The notes below the pieces were generated by a model. The model searched no databases and was not told the origin of the DNA. It worked only from the letters and a program-made list of their open reading frames with translations. Positions 54,301-64,000 of a DNA stretch of 64,000 nucleotides are shown here, in pieces (position 1 is the first letter of the stretch; each line of letters starts with the position of its first letter). The translations under genes and the position numbers were made by a program. Source of the DNA: Tenodera sinensis (lineage: Eukaryota > Arthropoda > Insecta > Mantodea > Mantidae); the NCBI GenBank assembly GCA_030765045.1, contig CM060974.1, positions 51,322,339 to 51,386,338 of the forward strand, read 5' to 3'.

Positions 54301-55063
54301 CGCATTTATATACAACGGTGAGGTTCACACATACCGCCTTCCAGACGCCAGTTCAGTTTTTACCGCCGAGCTGTTTGCCATCTTGTATTTCTTACTTTTT
54401 ATCTCCCGTTCAGTTCCTGGACATTTTATTGTGTGTTGCGACTCCCTGAGTGCTCTTCAGGCGCTGCAACAATTTGTTGGCAACTCGGCATCAATTATTA
54501 AAATACAGACACTTTTATCTCAGTTGTTATCTCGCGGATACCAGTTCGTTTTTACGTGGATCCCAGGTCATGTGGGTATTCCGGGCAACGAGGCGGTTGA
54601 TGCGGCTGCGAAGTCTGCATGTCGCCTTCCGGAATATTCCACCCGTACACTACCCTATATAGATGTTCAGAAGTACTTTCGTCGCCATCTATTTACTCTC
54701 TGGCAACAATCTTGGGAAGCGTTAGCTGGCACTCAGTTACGGACAATCAAGGACACGGTACAACCCTGGCAAACATCTTGCAGGGATTCCAGGCGTGAGG
54801 AGGTGATTTTAACCCGCCTGAGGATAGGCCACACTCGAGCCACGCATGCACACCTTTTGCGCGGTGATCCGGAGCCTGTCTGTGCGACGTGCAATGTCCC
54901 ACTCTCCGTTGCACATGTCCTTACTGATTGTCCGCGGTATGCTCGTGAGCGCCAGTCCTTTGGCCTGGGTCTTACACTGTGCACCGTGTTAGGCAACGAT
55001 CCAGTAGCTGTAAATACAGTACTGCGGTTTGTTGCGCATATCGATTTTGGTAAGCAAGTGTAA
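51377..55063 (+). CDS. LINE ORF2: endonuclease, reverse transcriptase, RNase H
   Basis: 1228 residues, no stop. N-terminal exonuclease-endonuclease-phosphatase fold: IIQWNVNGYRAR, CLQETH, LGDLNAKHTLWGS and SDHFPI carry its metal and catalytic residues. RT: SPGPDDIHRQM, SYRPICLTSVVCK, motif A FFDLEKAYDTTW, motif B GVLQGSILSVTLF, motif C YVDD at about residue 664. RNase H from about 960: FTDGS, the Glu in VFTAELFA, CCDSLSAL and GNEAVDAAAKSA. C-terminal RIGHTRATHAHL ... CATCNVPL ... DCPRY Cys/His motif. The protein would nick target DNA, prime reverse transcription there and degrade RNA. Frame differs from ORF1, with an intercistronic gap of 10 bp. Confidence 0.95.
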   Translation: MEIIQWNVNGYRARAPDIQHLAWHHSPSIVCLQETHLKPNHTLHLRGFSAFRHDSAADTRASGGVATLVAHTISATSIPLNTPLQAVAVRVHMQGVSLSICNVYLPPVSVVHANDLRALLAQIPPPLIFLGDLNAKHTLWGSDTDDARGCLVADVCDMSGLLLLNIGAPTFISSVYGTYSALDVSFCSPSLVPLIDWSVLSDLFGSDHFPINIHITGFHPIPTRYPHWIISKADWGKFRSLIHLTDDGFTTIDNMVEYFTCSVLLAANSSIPRGSTTPRHVPVPWWSEECRLAVKARKRALRVFSAHPTEENFIAFKRVRARARFVLRSAKRTSWVTYVSSLSRRTSTQRVWTAVRRMYGKCRRTIIPGLAVQGSYYTNEQAIADALAESFSATSQTQSYDRSFLAIKESAERIVLNFNSDGSEPYNTPFSIAELMHSLSLAHDSSPGPDDIHRQMLLHLPPQALSFLLSIYNRIWLQQVYPSSWREGIVIPIPRSGKDRAIASSYRPICLTSVVCKTLERMINSRLVWWLETNNLLSNVQCGFRRHRSSVDNLTSMEAYIQNAFLLKQHAVGVFFDLEKAYDTTWRYGILRTLHGYGLRGNLPFFIFNFLLIRRFRVRIGNALSQEKVQENGVLQGSILSVTLFAVAINGITSAVRSGIPMSLYVDDFAIYYRSYSLEHIERQLQMTITSIAEWASRTGFRFSPTKTQCLHFNRLRGVHPPPDLHLRGTCLPFVPHLKFLGLHLDSKLTWEHHIRHLRASCGRSLRVLRVLSGASWGGDRTVMLRLYRSLVRSKLDYGCFIYGSASASKLRLLDTIHHTGIRLATGAFRTSRVDCLYADSGEPPLSVRRSLLLCSYVARLAAHPGHPSFPPVLRPDLEHRYMRNKTISRPSGIRFQELLVANALRLPVVERHSLGHCPPWQLQRARFDLELSGCPKTATPPSVFRQLFTAVLGRYRTYTPVFTDGSQLGSTTGSAFIYNGEVHTYRLPDASSVFTAELFAILYFLLFISRSVPGHFIVCCDSLSALQALQQFVGNSASIIKIQTLLSQLLSRGYQFVFTWIPGHVGIPGNEAVDAAAKSACRLPEYSTRTLPYIDVQKYFRRHLFTLWQQSWEALAGTQLRTIKDTVQPWQTSCRDSRREEVILTRLRIGHTRATHAHLLRGDPEPVCATCNVPLSVAHVLTDCPRYARERQSFGLGLTLCTVLGNDPVAVNTVLRFVAHIDFGKQV

Positions 55064-55374
55064 GGTTTCTTTTATCTTGGCGGAAATATACTTTTAGGAT
55101 GTTTTACTCGTGTTTTTAGCCCTTTTTAACAGTAGCCAGTTTTATGTCTTTAGTAATTTAAGTGTTTATCGGTTTTAATTTTCCGTTTTTAGCTGTCTTA
55201 GCTCTCTTTTTAGTAATTATAATGTTCATTTTTAGGTATTTTAACTTTCACTTTTTAGTTTTAAAAGGGTGAGGTTTTATTTCTTTGTTTTTATTTTTGA
55301 ACTTCGGGCCCTAATGACCTAGTTGTCGACGGGCCCGTAAACCCCACTACTCACTCACTCACTCACTCACTCAC
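55064..55374 (+). other. 3' UTR and tail of the full-length LINE
   Basis: T-rich with repeated TTTTTAG, then CTTCGGGCCCTAATGACC and GACGGGCCCGTAAACCCC, which can pair as a hairpin, and finally about seven ACTC repeats instead of poly(A). Such short-repeat tails are common in LINEs of the R1/I group. Confidence 0.8.
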
Positions 55375-55590
55375 TTCATGAAATGGAACATGTTGTTCAT
55401 TTTTTTATATGTGAAGTGTGCAAAGAGAATGGGATCTCAAAGCTTTAAAAGATTTGACTATCACTCAAAGCCTACTGTATTCTAATGTTCCTCTTACACC
55501 TACAAGGAATAAAACAATAAGATAATTACTAGATGCAATAATATTAACCGGGCTTGTGGGCCGTGGTCTATTGGGTTCCTTCTTCTTCCC

Positions 55591-55625
55591 AAACGTTTCG
55601 TCTGCGACTACGGCAGACATCTTCA
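55591..55625 (-). other. CTGAAGA/GAAAC stem-loop module
   Basis: The minus strand reads CTGAAGATGTCTGC-loop-GCAGACGAAACG: perfect GTCTGC/GCAGAC stem between a CTGANGA box and a GAAAC box, the layout of a hammerhead core. Best-formed of five such modules in the window. Known of Penelope-like element ends; no other Penelope sequence is adjacent here. Confidence 0.5.
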
Positions 55626-55649
55626 GTGGCGGCGAGGTCGAAGTTTCCT

Positions 55650-57000
55650 AGTGGTAAGCGTTTGGGGAATGGTATGCTTTATGATGAAACCGTCCCACTT
55701 ACGGGCAATCATCACCATAGCTTTCACATTGGTCACAGTCTGCCAAACTGTGACTTTTCACTGTGACCTGTGATGACCCCACTCGTTTGATTGGAATTTC
55801 AGGTGTGGTTCATAAGCTGTGACCCTGGTCTCATCAATAGCAAGAATCTGCCATAAGAAGGCATCACCTTTGCGTTTATAGCACTCCATGTGTAAATGAG
55901 CTGCATCACATCACAGCCATATTTTATGTTCAGTATCTAGCCAACTTTTTGACCAAACTTTTTGTATCCAATGGAATGCATACACAAAAGATAGTGTCTG
56001 TCACACTATGATTCACTTTGGTCCAATACAAATAACAGTTCACGTAGCAAGCTTGAGAAATAAACATGGCAGAATGCAAATATTGATTTAGCGATTGCTA
56101 TATTAAGTATAGGTTTGGGATATATTTCCAAGAGTCTCAGTTGGAAGAAAAGATGTATTAGAAGTCAAAGACGTTGGTGGACACGGTCATAAGAACAGGG
56201 CACAGGTTGAAGTATGTTGGGTCAAAACGAATTGAGGTTAGATGACCCTGTCATTGTGTCTTAAGACAAAATTACACACCAGGACACAAATAAGAGATAA
56301 GGAACAATTGTAATGGTTTTAATCTTAGTATTGATGGACAAGAGATATGAACTCATTTCATAAAAAAAACAAAAAAACTTGAAGAGCATTCAAATGCTTA
56401 GATGAGGGACATAATGGCCTCCTGAGTTCAGTTTTTCATTTCTAGAATGCTACAAGTTTTGGAAAAACCACCAATGTAACACACAATCACAAAACTGTAC
56501 ATACAGAACAGCTGACTACATGTTGTGGGTGTAGTCCGCCAATTATTATGTTACTGACACTGATTAGGTATTTTCATGTTGTTGGATGAAAAAAATTAGA
56601 TGCAACTCATTTGCATTGGATACAAAAAATAGGATAGATATTGTATCCAACTCTCGATGTCTCACGATGCACTTTGGTTGTACACAATGCTTTGGATCAA
56701 GAAGTTGCACCATGGGACATGGGCTTAATCATGGTGAACCCATCTTGGGGTGATTTTCTGCATTCTCAGGCACTGCCTCACCATTTTAAGTCCAGTCGTA
56801 GGTGCCAGTCCTGCATCATTTCCTAAGGCTTTGACCCACCTTTCTATTGTATGAAAAAATAATGCAGTTTTGCTGCAAGCCTCTTCCAATCCTTCGTAAT
56901 ATTGCCTTGCAGTGTGACCTCTAGCACATTCAATTTTTAACCAGCTCCTGTGGACTTGCTTCAAAATCATTGTGGCTGTACTGCATACACACACACAACA
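55650..57000 (-). pseudogene. mariner-like transposase pseudogene, interrupted
   Basis: N-terminal part (57000-56640): ARGHTARQYYEGLEEACSK, FFHTIERWVKALGND and LRMQKITPRWVHHD, the HTH and linker of mariner transposases. C-terminal part (55930-55650): ECYKRKGDAFLWQILAIDET followed by RVTAYEPHLKFQSNEWGHH, which includes the second catalytic Asp region, then MIARKWDGFI. A mariner has only ~100 bp between these two parts; here ~700 bp intervene, bounded by inverted TTTGTATCCAATG/CATTGGATACAAA, so another small element probably inserted. Stops and frameshifts throughout. Confidence 0.8.
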
Positions 57001-57166
57001 CACACACATGCACACATGCTCACACACAGAGTGATTCTTTATTTTATTTCTCCAATTGTAAAAAATTTTACAAGGATCGTCAAATTCTATGTACATACAA
57101 TACAAGTTATTTACATAAATATGAGACTAGTTGAGAATATTGGGAAGTGCAATATACCATATTTTA

Positions 57167-60100
57167 TCAATTTTTGTACTCTTCTACAGAGTAAAATGCC
57201 TTTTCTAATAGATAAGATTTAATATTCTTTAGTTTGACTTTTTCATTTGTTATCTGTTTAATTCTAGATGGTAGATGGTTGTACAGATCTTTGCTACTAT
57301 TTTCTATGCACTTATTATTTAGACCACCTATAAGTCTATTTCTAAAATAATTGTCTTTTGTCTAGTGTTATATTTATGGATTATTATGGATTATTGGATA
57401 TGTTTTTGTTTTGATTATAACTTTTTAATGTGAGTTTAGTACATTCATATATATATAAAGAAGGCAACTTTAGAATATTTAGTTTTTTTAACACATTTCT
57501 ACATGAATCTCTTCTTTCTATTCCTGCAATTAAGCGTATTGCTCTCTCTTGCAGCCTAAACAGCCTTAGAAGTAATGTTTTATGTGTTGTGCCCCATAAT
57601 ACCACTCCATAGTTTAGGTGCGAGTGAATGAAGGCATAGTATACTTGCTTGACACTTCTTTTATCTATTATTTGTGTTATTTGTTTTAGTACATATAAAC
57701 CTGAATTAATCTTGCTTATGACTTTTTCAGCATGCATATTCCATTTCAAGTTACTGTCTATTATTAATCCTAGGAAATTTGTTTTATTTACTTGTTGAAT
57801 TTCTCTGTTTTCTATTTTTATCTTTATATTTGTATTTGTTTGTTTTTTGTTACCGAGACTAATTTGCATCCACTCTGTTTTGTTTGCGTTTAATACCATA
57901 CCTAAATTTTTTAGATGTTGACTGACTTTTTCTAGTAGAGTATTTGCCCTAATTTGTAGCTCTATTTCTGTTTTTCCTGTAACTACAATCGTAGTGTCAT
58001 CTGCATAACCTATCGCTATTCCCCCAGCTTCTTGAATTATTTTAAATAAACTGTTTATGTAGAGTAAGAATAGATACAGTCCTAATTTGGAGCCTTGTGG
58101 TACTCCATGTTTTACTTTTTTGAATTGTGATCGAATTTTTGTTAGTTTTCCACTTACATTGTGTATTATTTCAACGCATTGTTCTCTATTTTGTAAATAA
58201 GAGCCAAGCCACTTTAATGGTGTGCCTCTAATTCCATAATTTTCTAACTTTGTCATCAATGTTTCTATGTTAACGCAATCAAAGGCTTTAGAAAGATCAA
58301 GGAATATTGCGATTACATACTCCCTTCTATTTAGAGCATTTATAATAATGTCATTTCCTTTACAAATTGCTTCTATTGTAGACTTTTTCTTTTGAAACCC
58401 AAACTGGCATTTTGATAAAATTTGAAACCTATTACAGAAACTTTGTAGCTGTACGAGAAATAATCCCTCTACTATTTTAGAGAAGGTTGAGCATAAAGAT
58501 ATAGGTCTATAATTTTCCATTTCTAGTTTAGAGTTTTTTTTCTTGTAAATTGGTCTAACTACAACTTGTTTTAAATTATTGGGAAATATTCCCGAGTTGA
58601 AAGACTGATTAATTGAGTGAGTTAGTATTTCTGTAATTTCACATTTGCAGTATTTGATTATCTCATTTGTAAATTCATCCAACCCACTGGATCTTTTGTT
58701 TTTTAGTGAATTTATCTGTGCAAGAACTTCATCCTCATAAATTTGCCTAAGCACCATAGAGTTACATACATTTTTTCATTTATCGGCACATACTGGATTT
58801 GCTTTATTCCTAATTTTGTAACAATGTTTACATAGTGTTCATTGAAATGGTCAGCTATCTTTATAGGGTCTTGTATCACTTGATTGCTAATTTCAATGGA
58901 CGTATTTTCCTGCCATTTTTGTTTGTTTTCCTTATGTATTGAGTTTATGATGCTCCATGTAGTTTTAATTTTATTTTCTGCATTTGTTATCTGATGTGTA
59001 TTATGTAACTTCTGTGATTCTTTTATTACATTATTTAAGATTTTATTATATTTTTCTATATAATCATAAGATTTGTCGTCAAGATTAGGGTGTTTTAAAC
59101 TATTTAAAAACTGCATACGGTTTTTGGAGATATCTATGCCTTTAGTGACCCAATTATTACCTTTCGGTGTTTTTAATTTTACTTTACGTAACGGCACGGT
59201 TGCATCCAAACATTTTCCTAAGATTATATCTAGGCAATCAAATTTATCATTTATTTCATTTTCTTTACGTATATCTGCCCAATTTATTACTTGAAGATGT
59301 TGTCTTAACGCTTCTATTGTATTTTTGTTTACAAGCCTTTTAATTTCTGTTATATTATCAGTATTATTTTTTTGTTTACCTAAGGTTTTAGTTTCAATTT
59401 GTTGCCCAAAATGATCGCTAATTCCCATTTTTACGATTTTGCAACTCCAGTTCTCTAGTTTTAAGTTTGTGTACATGTGATCGACGCAGGTAGAGGAGTA
59501 GTTTGTTACCCTTGTGGGTCCCGTTTTTGTTAAGGTTAAGTTGTTTCTCTCTAGTACTTCTAGTAGCAATTTTTTCTTTCTATTTTCTCTAATTACATCT
59601 ATGTTGAAGTCCCCCATCACGATTGTGTGTTTATTTTTTATTATGCTATGTAAACAGTGTTCAAATATTTTAAGGAATTCTTTTTTGTTTGCCATTGGAG
59701 GACTATATACCCCTAATATTATGAGGTTTTTCTTTTCAAAAGTAACCTCTATTGCAGCTAATTCACAACACATTTCTACACTATACCTTTTACAATCAAT
59801 TTCTTTGTACTTTAGCCCATTTTTAACATATATTACCACTCCTCCACTTTTGTGTTTTTCCCTACAAAAGCTGGGCCCTAGAGTATAATTTTCATAATTA
59901 TTTACCATTATTTCTTCAGATTTAATGCCATGTTCGGAGAAAATGATAACGTCCAGCTGCATAGTTAGTACATTTTGCTCAATTAGTGCCCCTTTGTTCG
60001 CTATCCCTTGAATATTCTGATGCAGTATTTTAAAGGTTTTTTGTTTAAGCTTGTTTTTTGTTACTGTGTTAGTTGTGTGATTTGGCTGATTTAGTAAATT

Positions 60101-60190
60101 TGGGTTAGTACTATCTTTTAACTTACCTTCATGTGTTTGTGTACTATTTTTATAATCACCTAATTTATTTGGACATGATATGGTATTTGC
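57167..60190 (-). pseudogene. CR1 ORF2: endonuclease and reverse transcriptase, frameshifted
   Basis: Endonuclease frame (to 58712): upstream of its first Met at 59962 the frame stays open and reads ILHQNIQGIANKG, the canonical N-terminal endonuclease motif, then FSEHG, VMGDFNID, RVTNYSSTCVDHM and ISDHFGQ. A frameshift near 58755 leads to the RT frame (58757-57384): SSGLDEFTNE, YRPISLCSTFSKI, FLDLSKAFDCV, GVPQGSKLGLYLF, YADD. A further shift near 57384 leads to the C-terminal tail (LYNHLPSRIKQI, KAFYSVEEY) with stop at 57167. Inactive as it stands. Confidence 0.9.
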
Positions 60191-60201
60191 ACTTCCTATA
60201 T

Positions 60202-61274
60202 TTAGTTTCCCTGAACTTTACATAGATTTATTATCCTTTTCATTATTCTTCCTAGTTTTGAAGAACCTTTTCTATTTAGATGCAGTCCATCTCTACTAAT
60301 ACAGTCCTTTCCAATTTGCTTATCTATATCTACAAAAACACACTTCAGTTTGTCACACATCCAGCGAATGTTTTTATTTACACTGTTTATATAGCTGAGA
60401 TTAACGTCTCTTCTTTTGATTACACCATTTACGACAACATGAGTTTTAGGGTATATATGCTTAATACACTTAGTTGCACAGTATAAGTCCCCCATAACCT
60501 CTTCTGGACAGCTAGCTTGCTTGAGGTCATTTGCACCCACATGCAAGTATATAATTTCCGGATTTGTGGAATCCCTGCCGTTTGCATATCTATTTGATTT
60601 TCCAAATGTTTTGTCCGAATGCCCCTGTACACTTTCACTTCCGCCGTTCCCCGTAGATCCACGTGTTTGATCATTGAGTCCCCCATCACTATCACACCTT
60701 TTTTCACCAAGTTCGCTTTGTTTTTCTCCACATCTTTTTTGTTCCAACTGTAGATTGATGCCTTCGTTTTATGTGTGTCCTTTCGAGTGTCCCGTTGTGT
60801 ATCTTCTACGTTGTCTTCTAGATAGTTGAAGCGATTTTTTAATGGAACCGCTTGTTTTGACATGGCTTCGTATTGAGTTTCCTTCCGTCTCGATTTTACA
60901 CGCTCCCAGTTCATGCTCTCATTTAGTTTCATTTTGTTTTCCAACTTAGATTTCTCTTCTATTGGTTGTTGGATTTCTTTTCTTGCTTCCTTTAGGTCAT
61001 TTGTGAAGATCTTGATTATCATCTGTAGTGATGCTATGATTTCCTTATCTCCTGTTGCGTCCATGTGCTTCGTTCCATGGCTCGTCTCCGGCTGCAAGCT
61101 TTTTGTTGATTTTTGTCTTTCCTTTGTGTTTTCTACCTTATCATCGTTTATGCGAGCACATTTGCAGCTTTTGCTTTTACTGTACTCACCATCTTGGGTA
61201 TTTTCTTCATTTTTATTGTTTTTTTCTCCAGAATTACGGAGCTTCATATTGAATCTCTGCTGCACCGCCGCCAT
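60202..61274 (-). pseudogene. CR1 ORF1: coiled coil plus GDSL/SGNH esterase, one frameshift
   Basis: Starts MAAVQQRFNMKLRNSGEK, then a basic, Lys/Glu-rich coiled coil (KIFTNDLKEARKEI). The esterase domain begins VIVMGDSMIKHVDL (block I, catalytic Ser) in the first frame; between about 60540 and 60640 the frame shifts, and the rest is in the frame ending at 60202: PEIIYLHVGANDLK (block III, Asn) and DGLHLNRKG (block V, Asp and His). All catalytic residues survive; only the frame break disables it. Function of the esterase in CR1 is not settled; lipid or membrane interaction has been proposed. Confidence 0.88.
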
Positions 61275-61290
61275 CTTAACTCTTAACCTG

Positions 61291-63055
61291 GGGACATTTA
61301 TTTAGTCTGAGGGAGGTTGGACATTTAACCTACCTGTGATGTAAATGATATTGCCTGACTCCATCTCATAGGATGCTACAGCATTGTTGCCATTATTAAA
61401 AAACCAACCCATGTATTAACAGCCAAAAGTTATAAATAAAATATTTGGTGAATTTAGTATTTCAATGTATTGTAATGTATCTGCCTAAATAGATCACTAT
61501 ACATGTAGTAAGTATGATAATATTAAATGTTCGGAACTCTAAATACCTACCTAAAATGTTAAAGTTCATTTTATATACACCACATTATTCCATATAATAT
61601 CAATTGTACCTCAAATTAAAGTTTTTTTGTTTATTTATTAATGTAGCACATTTAATTTAACAAACTTAAATATTAAAATGTGCTAACAATAAGTTAGTCA
61701 GTTAAGCATAGTAATAAATGTTTATATTAGCTGGGATAACTTACATTTTTTGTAGGCCCCAAATTTTCAAATCTCCCCAAAAGTGTTTCTGATGATACAA
61801 CTTGCATCATAATTCCTCACTGTGTATGGCCCTGCACGATTACCATATGCATTATGGAACTTTTACCCAGTAAGAGTACAATTCTAAACCCAGAAGTATT
61901 AAAAATAGTGGGACATTCTTTACTCCTTTCACCCAATGCAGTTCTAAAGATGCTCATTAAAAATCATCTCTCTACTTAAGATTAAGATTTACATGAGCAT
62001 ATCAAATTTGTTCTAGCTGCTGAATTTCTGATATACGCATTATTTGAAATGATACACATACAAGATACAAGGCTAACCTTGGGTAAATCTGAAAATAGAT
62101 GTACTTGTCAATTTATTGTAGTTCTCTATGCTCACATTGTTGCCGTTTCACATTATACTCATTTCCTTCTATACGCTTTTCTTTAATTTTTTTGCTTAAT
62201 GATGTTCTAGAGTACTAATCATACTCATATAGTGATATCTCGTGGTGCTACTTGCTCAAATGTTGGTAGCTCTTCTGGACTCTGTAAAATGCCTGCTATT
62301 GGCCAAAATGTGGACTAATTACTCAAGTTAGACAGGCAGCAAAGCCCAAAGAGGGGTGGAACTTTGAAAACAATGTACTTAGTAAGAAAACAATAGGCAC
62401 AACTCAAACTATTGAATTAAAAGAACTAAATAATTGGATCTGATACAAAAGAAGTATATGATGTTCTTAACAATTTCTATATACAGAATGTTCCAAAAAA
62501 CAGAGGCAATGTGTAGTATGTTGTGTGGAATGGCAAACGGCTTAGTATGTCCCGAACTGACTCAACGTAAAAATGAACATAGCGTAATTGGAAAACTTTT
62601 ACATATTTGTCGGTCAGGGATGATTTTGTCAGAGATATTTGAACTTCGGGACCAAAATACATGTTTTTTACAGGAATAAATACTTTGGATCCCTGTACCC
62701 AACTTAATCTATTTCAGGGGAATTCAAATGTTCAGGTTTAATGTAGCAGTCAAGGATAGTTCGCAATACAGAAACAACAGATGTGGTATACTGTTTATGT
62801 ATACAGGTGATTATATTAATATTTTCTTTTTATACACAAGGGAACTGCCTTGCTCGAAAATCTCTTTCAGAAGAGCGATTTATATGATATTAAGGAAAAT
62901 AGTGTTTAAAAATAGAGAGTACATGAAAAGCGGATGATTTTAAAGTGCATTCAGCTTTTAGCAGCAGAGCAGTATGGAAGAATACCTAAACTTATGGATC
63001 TTTTCTATGATGTGTTTCATTATACTAATTGTACTTTCAACTTATCTACTTATAT
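61291..63055. other. No gene recognised
   Basis: AT-rich. A short frame at 62434-62679 includes YRMFQKTEAM, vaguely like transposon-end sequence, but no domain can be named. No splice pairs seen. Confidence 0.5.
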
Positions 63056-63179
63056 GTTGTTGGCTAATGCTGGATTTCTGACAATGAAGTCATTAATCCT
63101 CTTGCTCTCCAATATTTTTCACTGATGACATTGAAGAGAGCAATAGCAGTAATAGTAACCGCTTTTTAGAGAGCACCAT
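63056..63179 (-). mobile_element. LINE-tailed short element, copy 2
   Basis: Same as 36075-36204: the LINE 3' end (TGGCTAATGCTGGATTTCTG in plus orientation), junction at CACTGATGA, then the head complement TTGAAGAGAGCAATAGCAG...GAGAGCACCAT. Two differences over ~120 bp. The flanks differ from copy 1, so it is a separate insertion; its target duplication is weak (TATGTT on both sides). Confidence 0.85.
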
Positions 63180-64000
63180 ATTTTTATGTTTTGGCGGTCA
63201 CATCGCTCTCTCACAACCCCCAGAATGTCTGGAGGACCACACCTGTCGTTGGTTTACGGGTCTCACCGACCTGACCGGGAGAATTATCAAAATAAATTCA
63301 CCGACCACATCCTCTGATCACCAATCACAGGCCGTATTACATGCCATGACAGATCAGCATGTTGAGGTTAAGATTTTATAGAGAAATGGAGAGGTTGGAA
63401 AAATAAAGACTCCCTAGCCCTCGGGAACCCTAATAGCATCGGGGTCGGAAGAGAACAAGAGATGACCAAGGTAAGGTCAGATAGGAAAGTTACAGTGAGG
63501 AGCAAAACACCAGTAAGTGGAAGTAATGTTCTGCTCAGCTTGGGTACCTTGTGGTTGCTATTCACATATCCCCTAGACGGAGACCCCTGAGTCTTATATT
63601 GTATATACTATGTAGTCACTAAATTATTTTTCATTTATGTCTCTTATGACGTGGACCCTCATAGGATACCTTTTTGTATCATGTTATGCATTGACTCATG
63701 ACATGGTTCAATTGTGTATTCCACTGTATTGAACTGAATAAATTAAAATGCATAAGGTTATTTGCAATATATTCAAGGAAAGTAATGTGTGTGTACCTGA
63801 TTGCAAGTTTATTCCCAAATGGGCCTGTCCTGTTCTCAAGGCCTTCACGTTTCCGTTATAGTAAACTGCTTACTTGCTGATCTTTGTAGGTAGTGGGTAA
63901 GCTAAACGGACTACATAGCAGTTACTGGGAACTAACTTCGGAAAGGCCCCTCTGTGTCATTGAATGTATATAAAGAGTCAAGGTATTTCCCTTCTAGTAT
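63180..64000. other. No gene recognised
   Basis: GC-richer patch 63190-63540 with a minus-strand frame of 65 codons lacking any domain; it may be part of a retroelement that I cannot name. The window ends in AT-rich DNA. Confidence 0.4.

Larger units (their letters stand above)
49237..55374 (+). mobile_element. Full-length LINE with two intact ORFs (6.1 kb)
   Basis: Perfect 12-bp target duplication TTCATGAAATGG at 49225-49236 and 55375-55386. Layout: GC-rich 5' UTR of ~945 bp with an HDV-like fold at its start, ORF1 (50182-51366), 10-bp gap, ORF2 (51377-55063), 3' UTR of ~310 bp with a CGGGCCC/GGGCCCG hairpin near 55306-55339, and an (ACTC)n tail. Element GC content is visibly far above the flanks. 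Both ORFs are open and all catalytic motifs are present, so this copy may be retrotransposition-competent. RNase H and zinc knuckles place it in the I/R1-like group; the clade is not certain. Confidence 0.95.
57050..61290 (-). mobile_element. CR1-type LINE with esterase ORF1, degenerate
   Basis: Reading on the minus strand: ORF1 from 61274, ORF2 from ~60190 to 57167, then a short AT-rich 3' end. Near-complete in length (~4.2 kb) but with at least three frameshifts. A GDSL/SGNH domain in ORF1 together with an APE-type endonuclease and RT without RNase H identifies the CR1 clade. Ends are approximate: no target duplication found, which is usual for CR1. Confidence 0.85.

Noticed and set aside
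1..64000. CRISPR array, bacterial operon or phage
   Set aside because: The tandem repeats are either minisatellites with no unique spacers or transposon units; genes have introns and eukaryotic families.

Overview
This is eukaryotic nuclear DNA, almost certainly from an insect with a large, AT-rich, transposon-packed genome. The mix of CR1-type and RNase H-bearing LINEs, gag-only Ty3-like LTR elements, Penelope, Helitron, mariner and hAT debris, several tRNA-derived SINE families, and an insect-style C2H2 zinc-finger gene with very long introns fits a cockroach or termite (Blattodea). That assignment is inference from style; no single marker proves it. There is no prokaryotic gene organisation, CRISPR array or operon.

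Host gene. One gene can be assembled on the minus strand: a coding exon at 42827-42504 (acidic, rich in PsiKxE sumoylation-type motifs), a 38-bp microexon at 19960-19923, and a terminal exon at 17878-16747 with ten tandem C2H2 fingers. All four splice sites match consensus and the three pieces join in frame to 497 residues. The intron between the first two exons is about 22.5 kb and has absorbed most of the mobile DNA listed here. A second, homologous microexon (10411-10371) with equally good splice sites lies 9.5 kb further downstream, so the locus looks partly duplicated and may feed alternative 3' modules. Past the stop codon, further fingers have decayed.

Mobile DNA by region. 1-9 kb: a 5'-truncated LINE (1276-3674, exact 13-bp target duplication), a LINE C-terminal remnant, a hAT-like remnant. 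10-16 kb: SINEs, a ~750-bp foldback element, an eroded gag region, LINE 3' fragments. 21.3-32.4 kb: two related gag-only LTR elements (4.9 and 5.1 kb), each with paired LTRs and a 4-bp target duplication, both on the minus strand and lacking pro-pol. 32.8-35.1 kb: an eroded Ty3-like element with a dead protease. 35.7-37.8 kb: a Helitron helicase pseudogene split by later insertions. 38-46 kb: SINEs plus hAT, Penelope and ISXO2-like remnants. 47.9-48.4 kb: a 325-bp tandem unit containing a tRNA-like sequence. 49.2-55.4 kb: a complete GC-rich LINE with two intact ORFs, a 12-bp target duplication and a 5' end that folds like an HDV-type ribozyme. 55.6-57.0 kb: a broken mariner. 57.1-61.3 kb: a frameshifted CR1 LINE with a GDSL/SGNH esterase domain in ORF1. 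63 kb: a short LINE-tailed element.

The most useful leads are the duplicated zinc-finger microexon, the short LINE-tailed element family with a fixed non-LINE head, the gag-only LTR pair with a conserved in-frame stop, the foldback elements with 10-12-bp target duplications, and the HDV-like fold. Everything rests on reading by eye; no database search or folding program was run.
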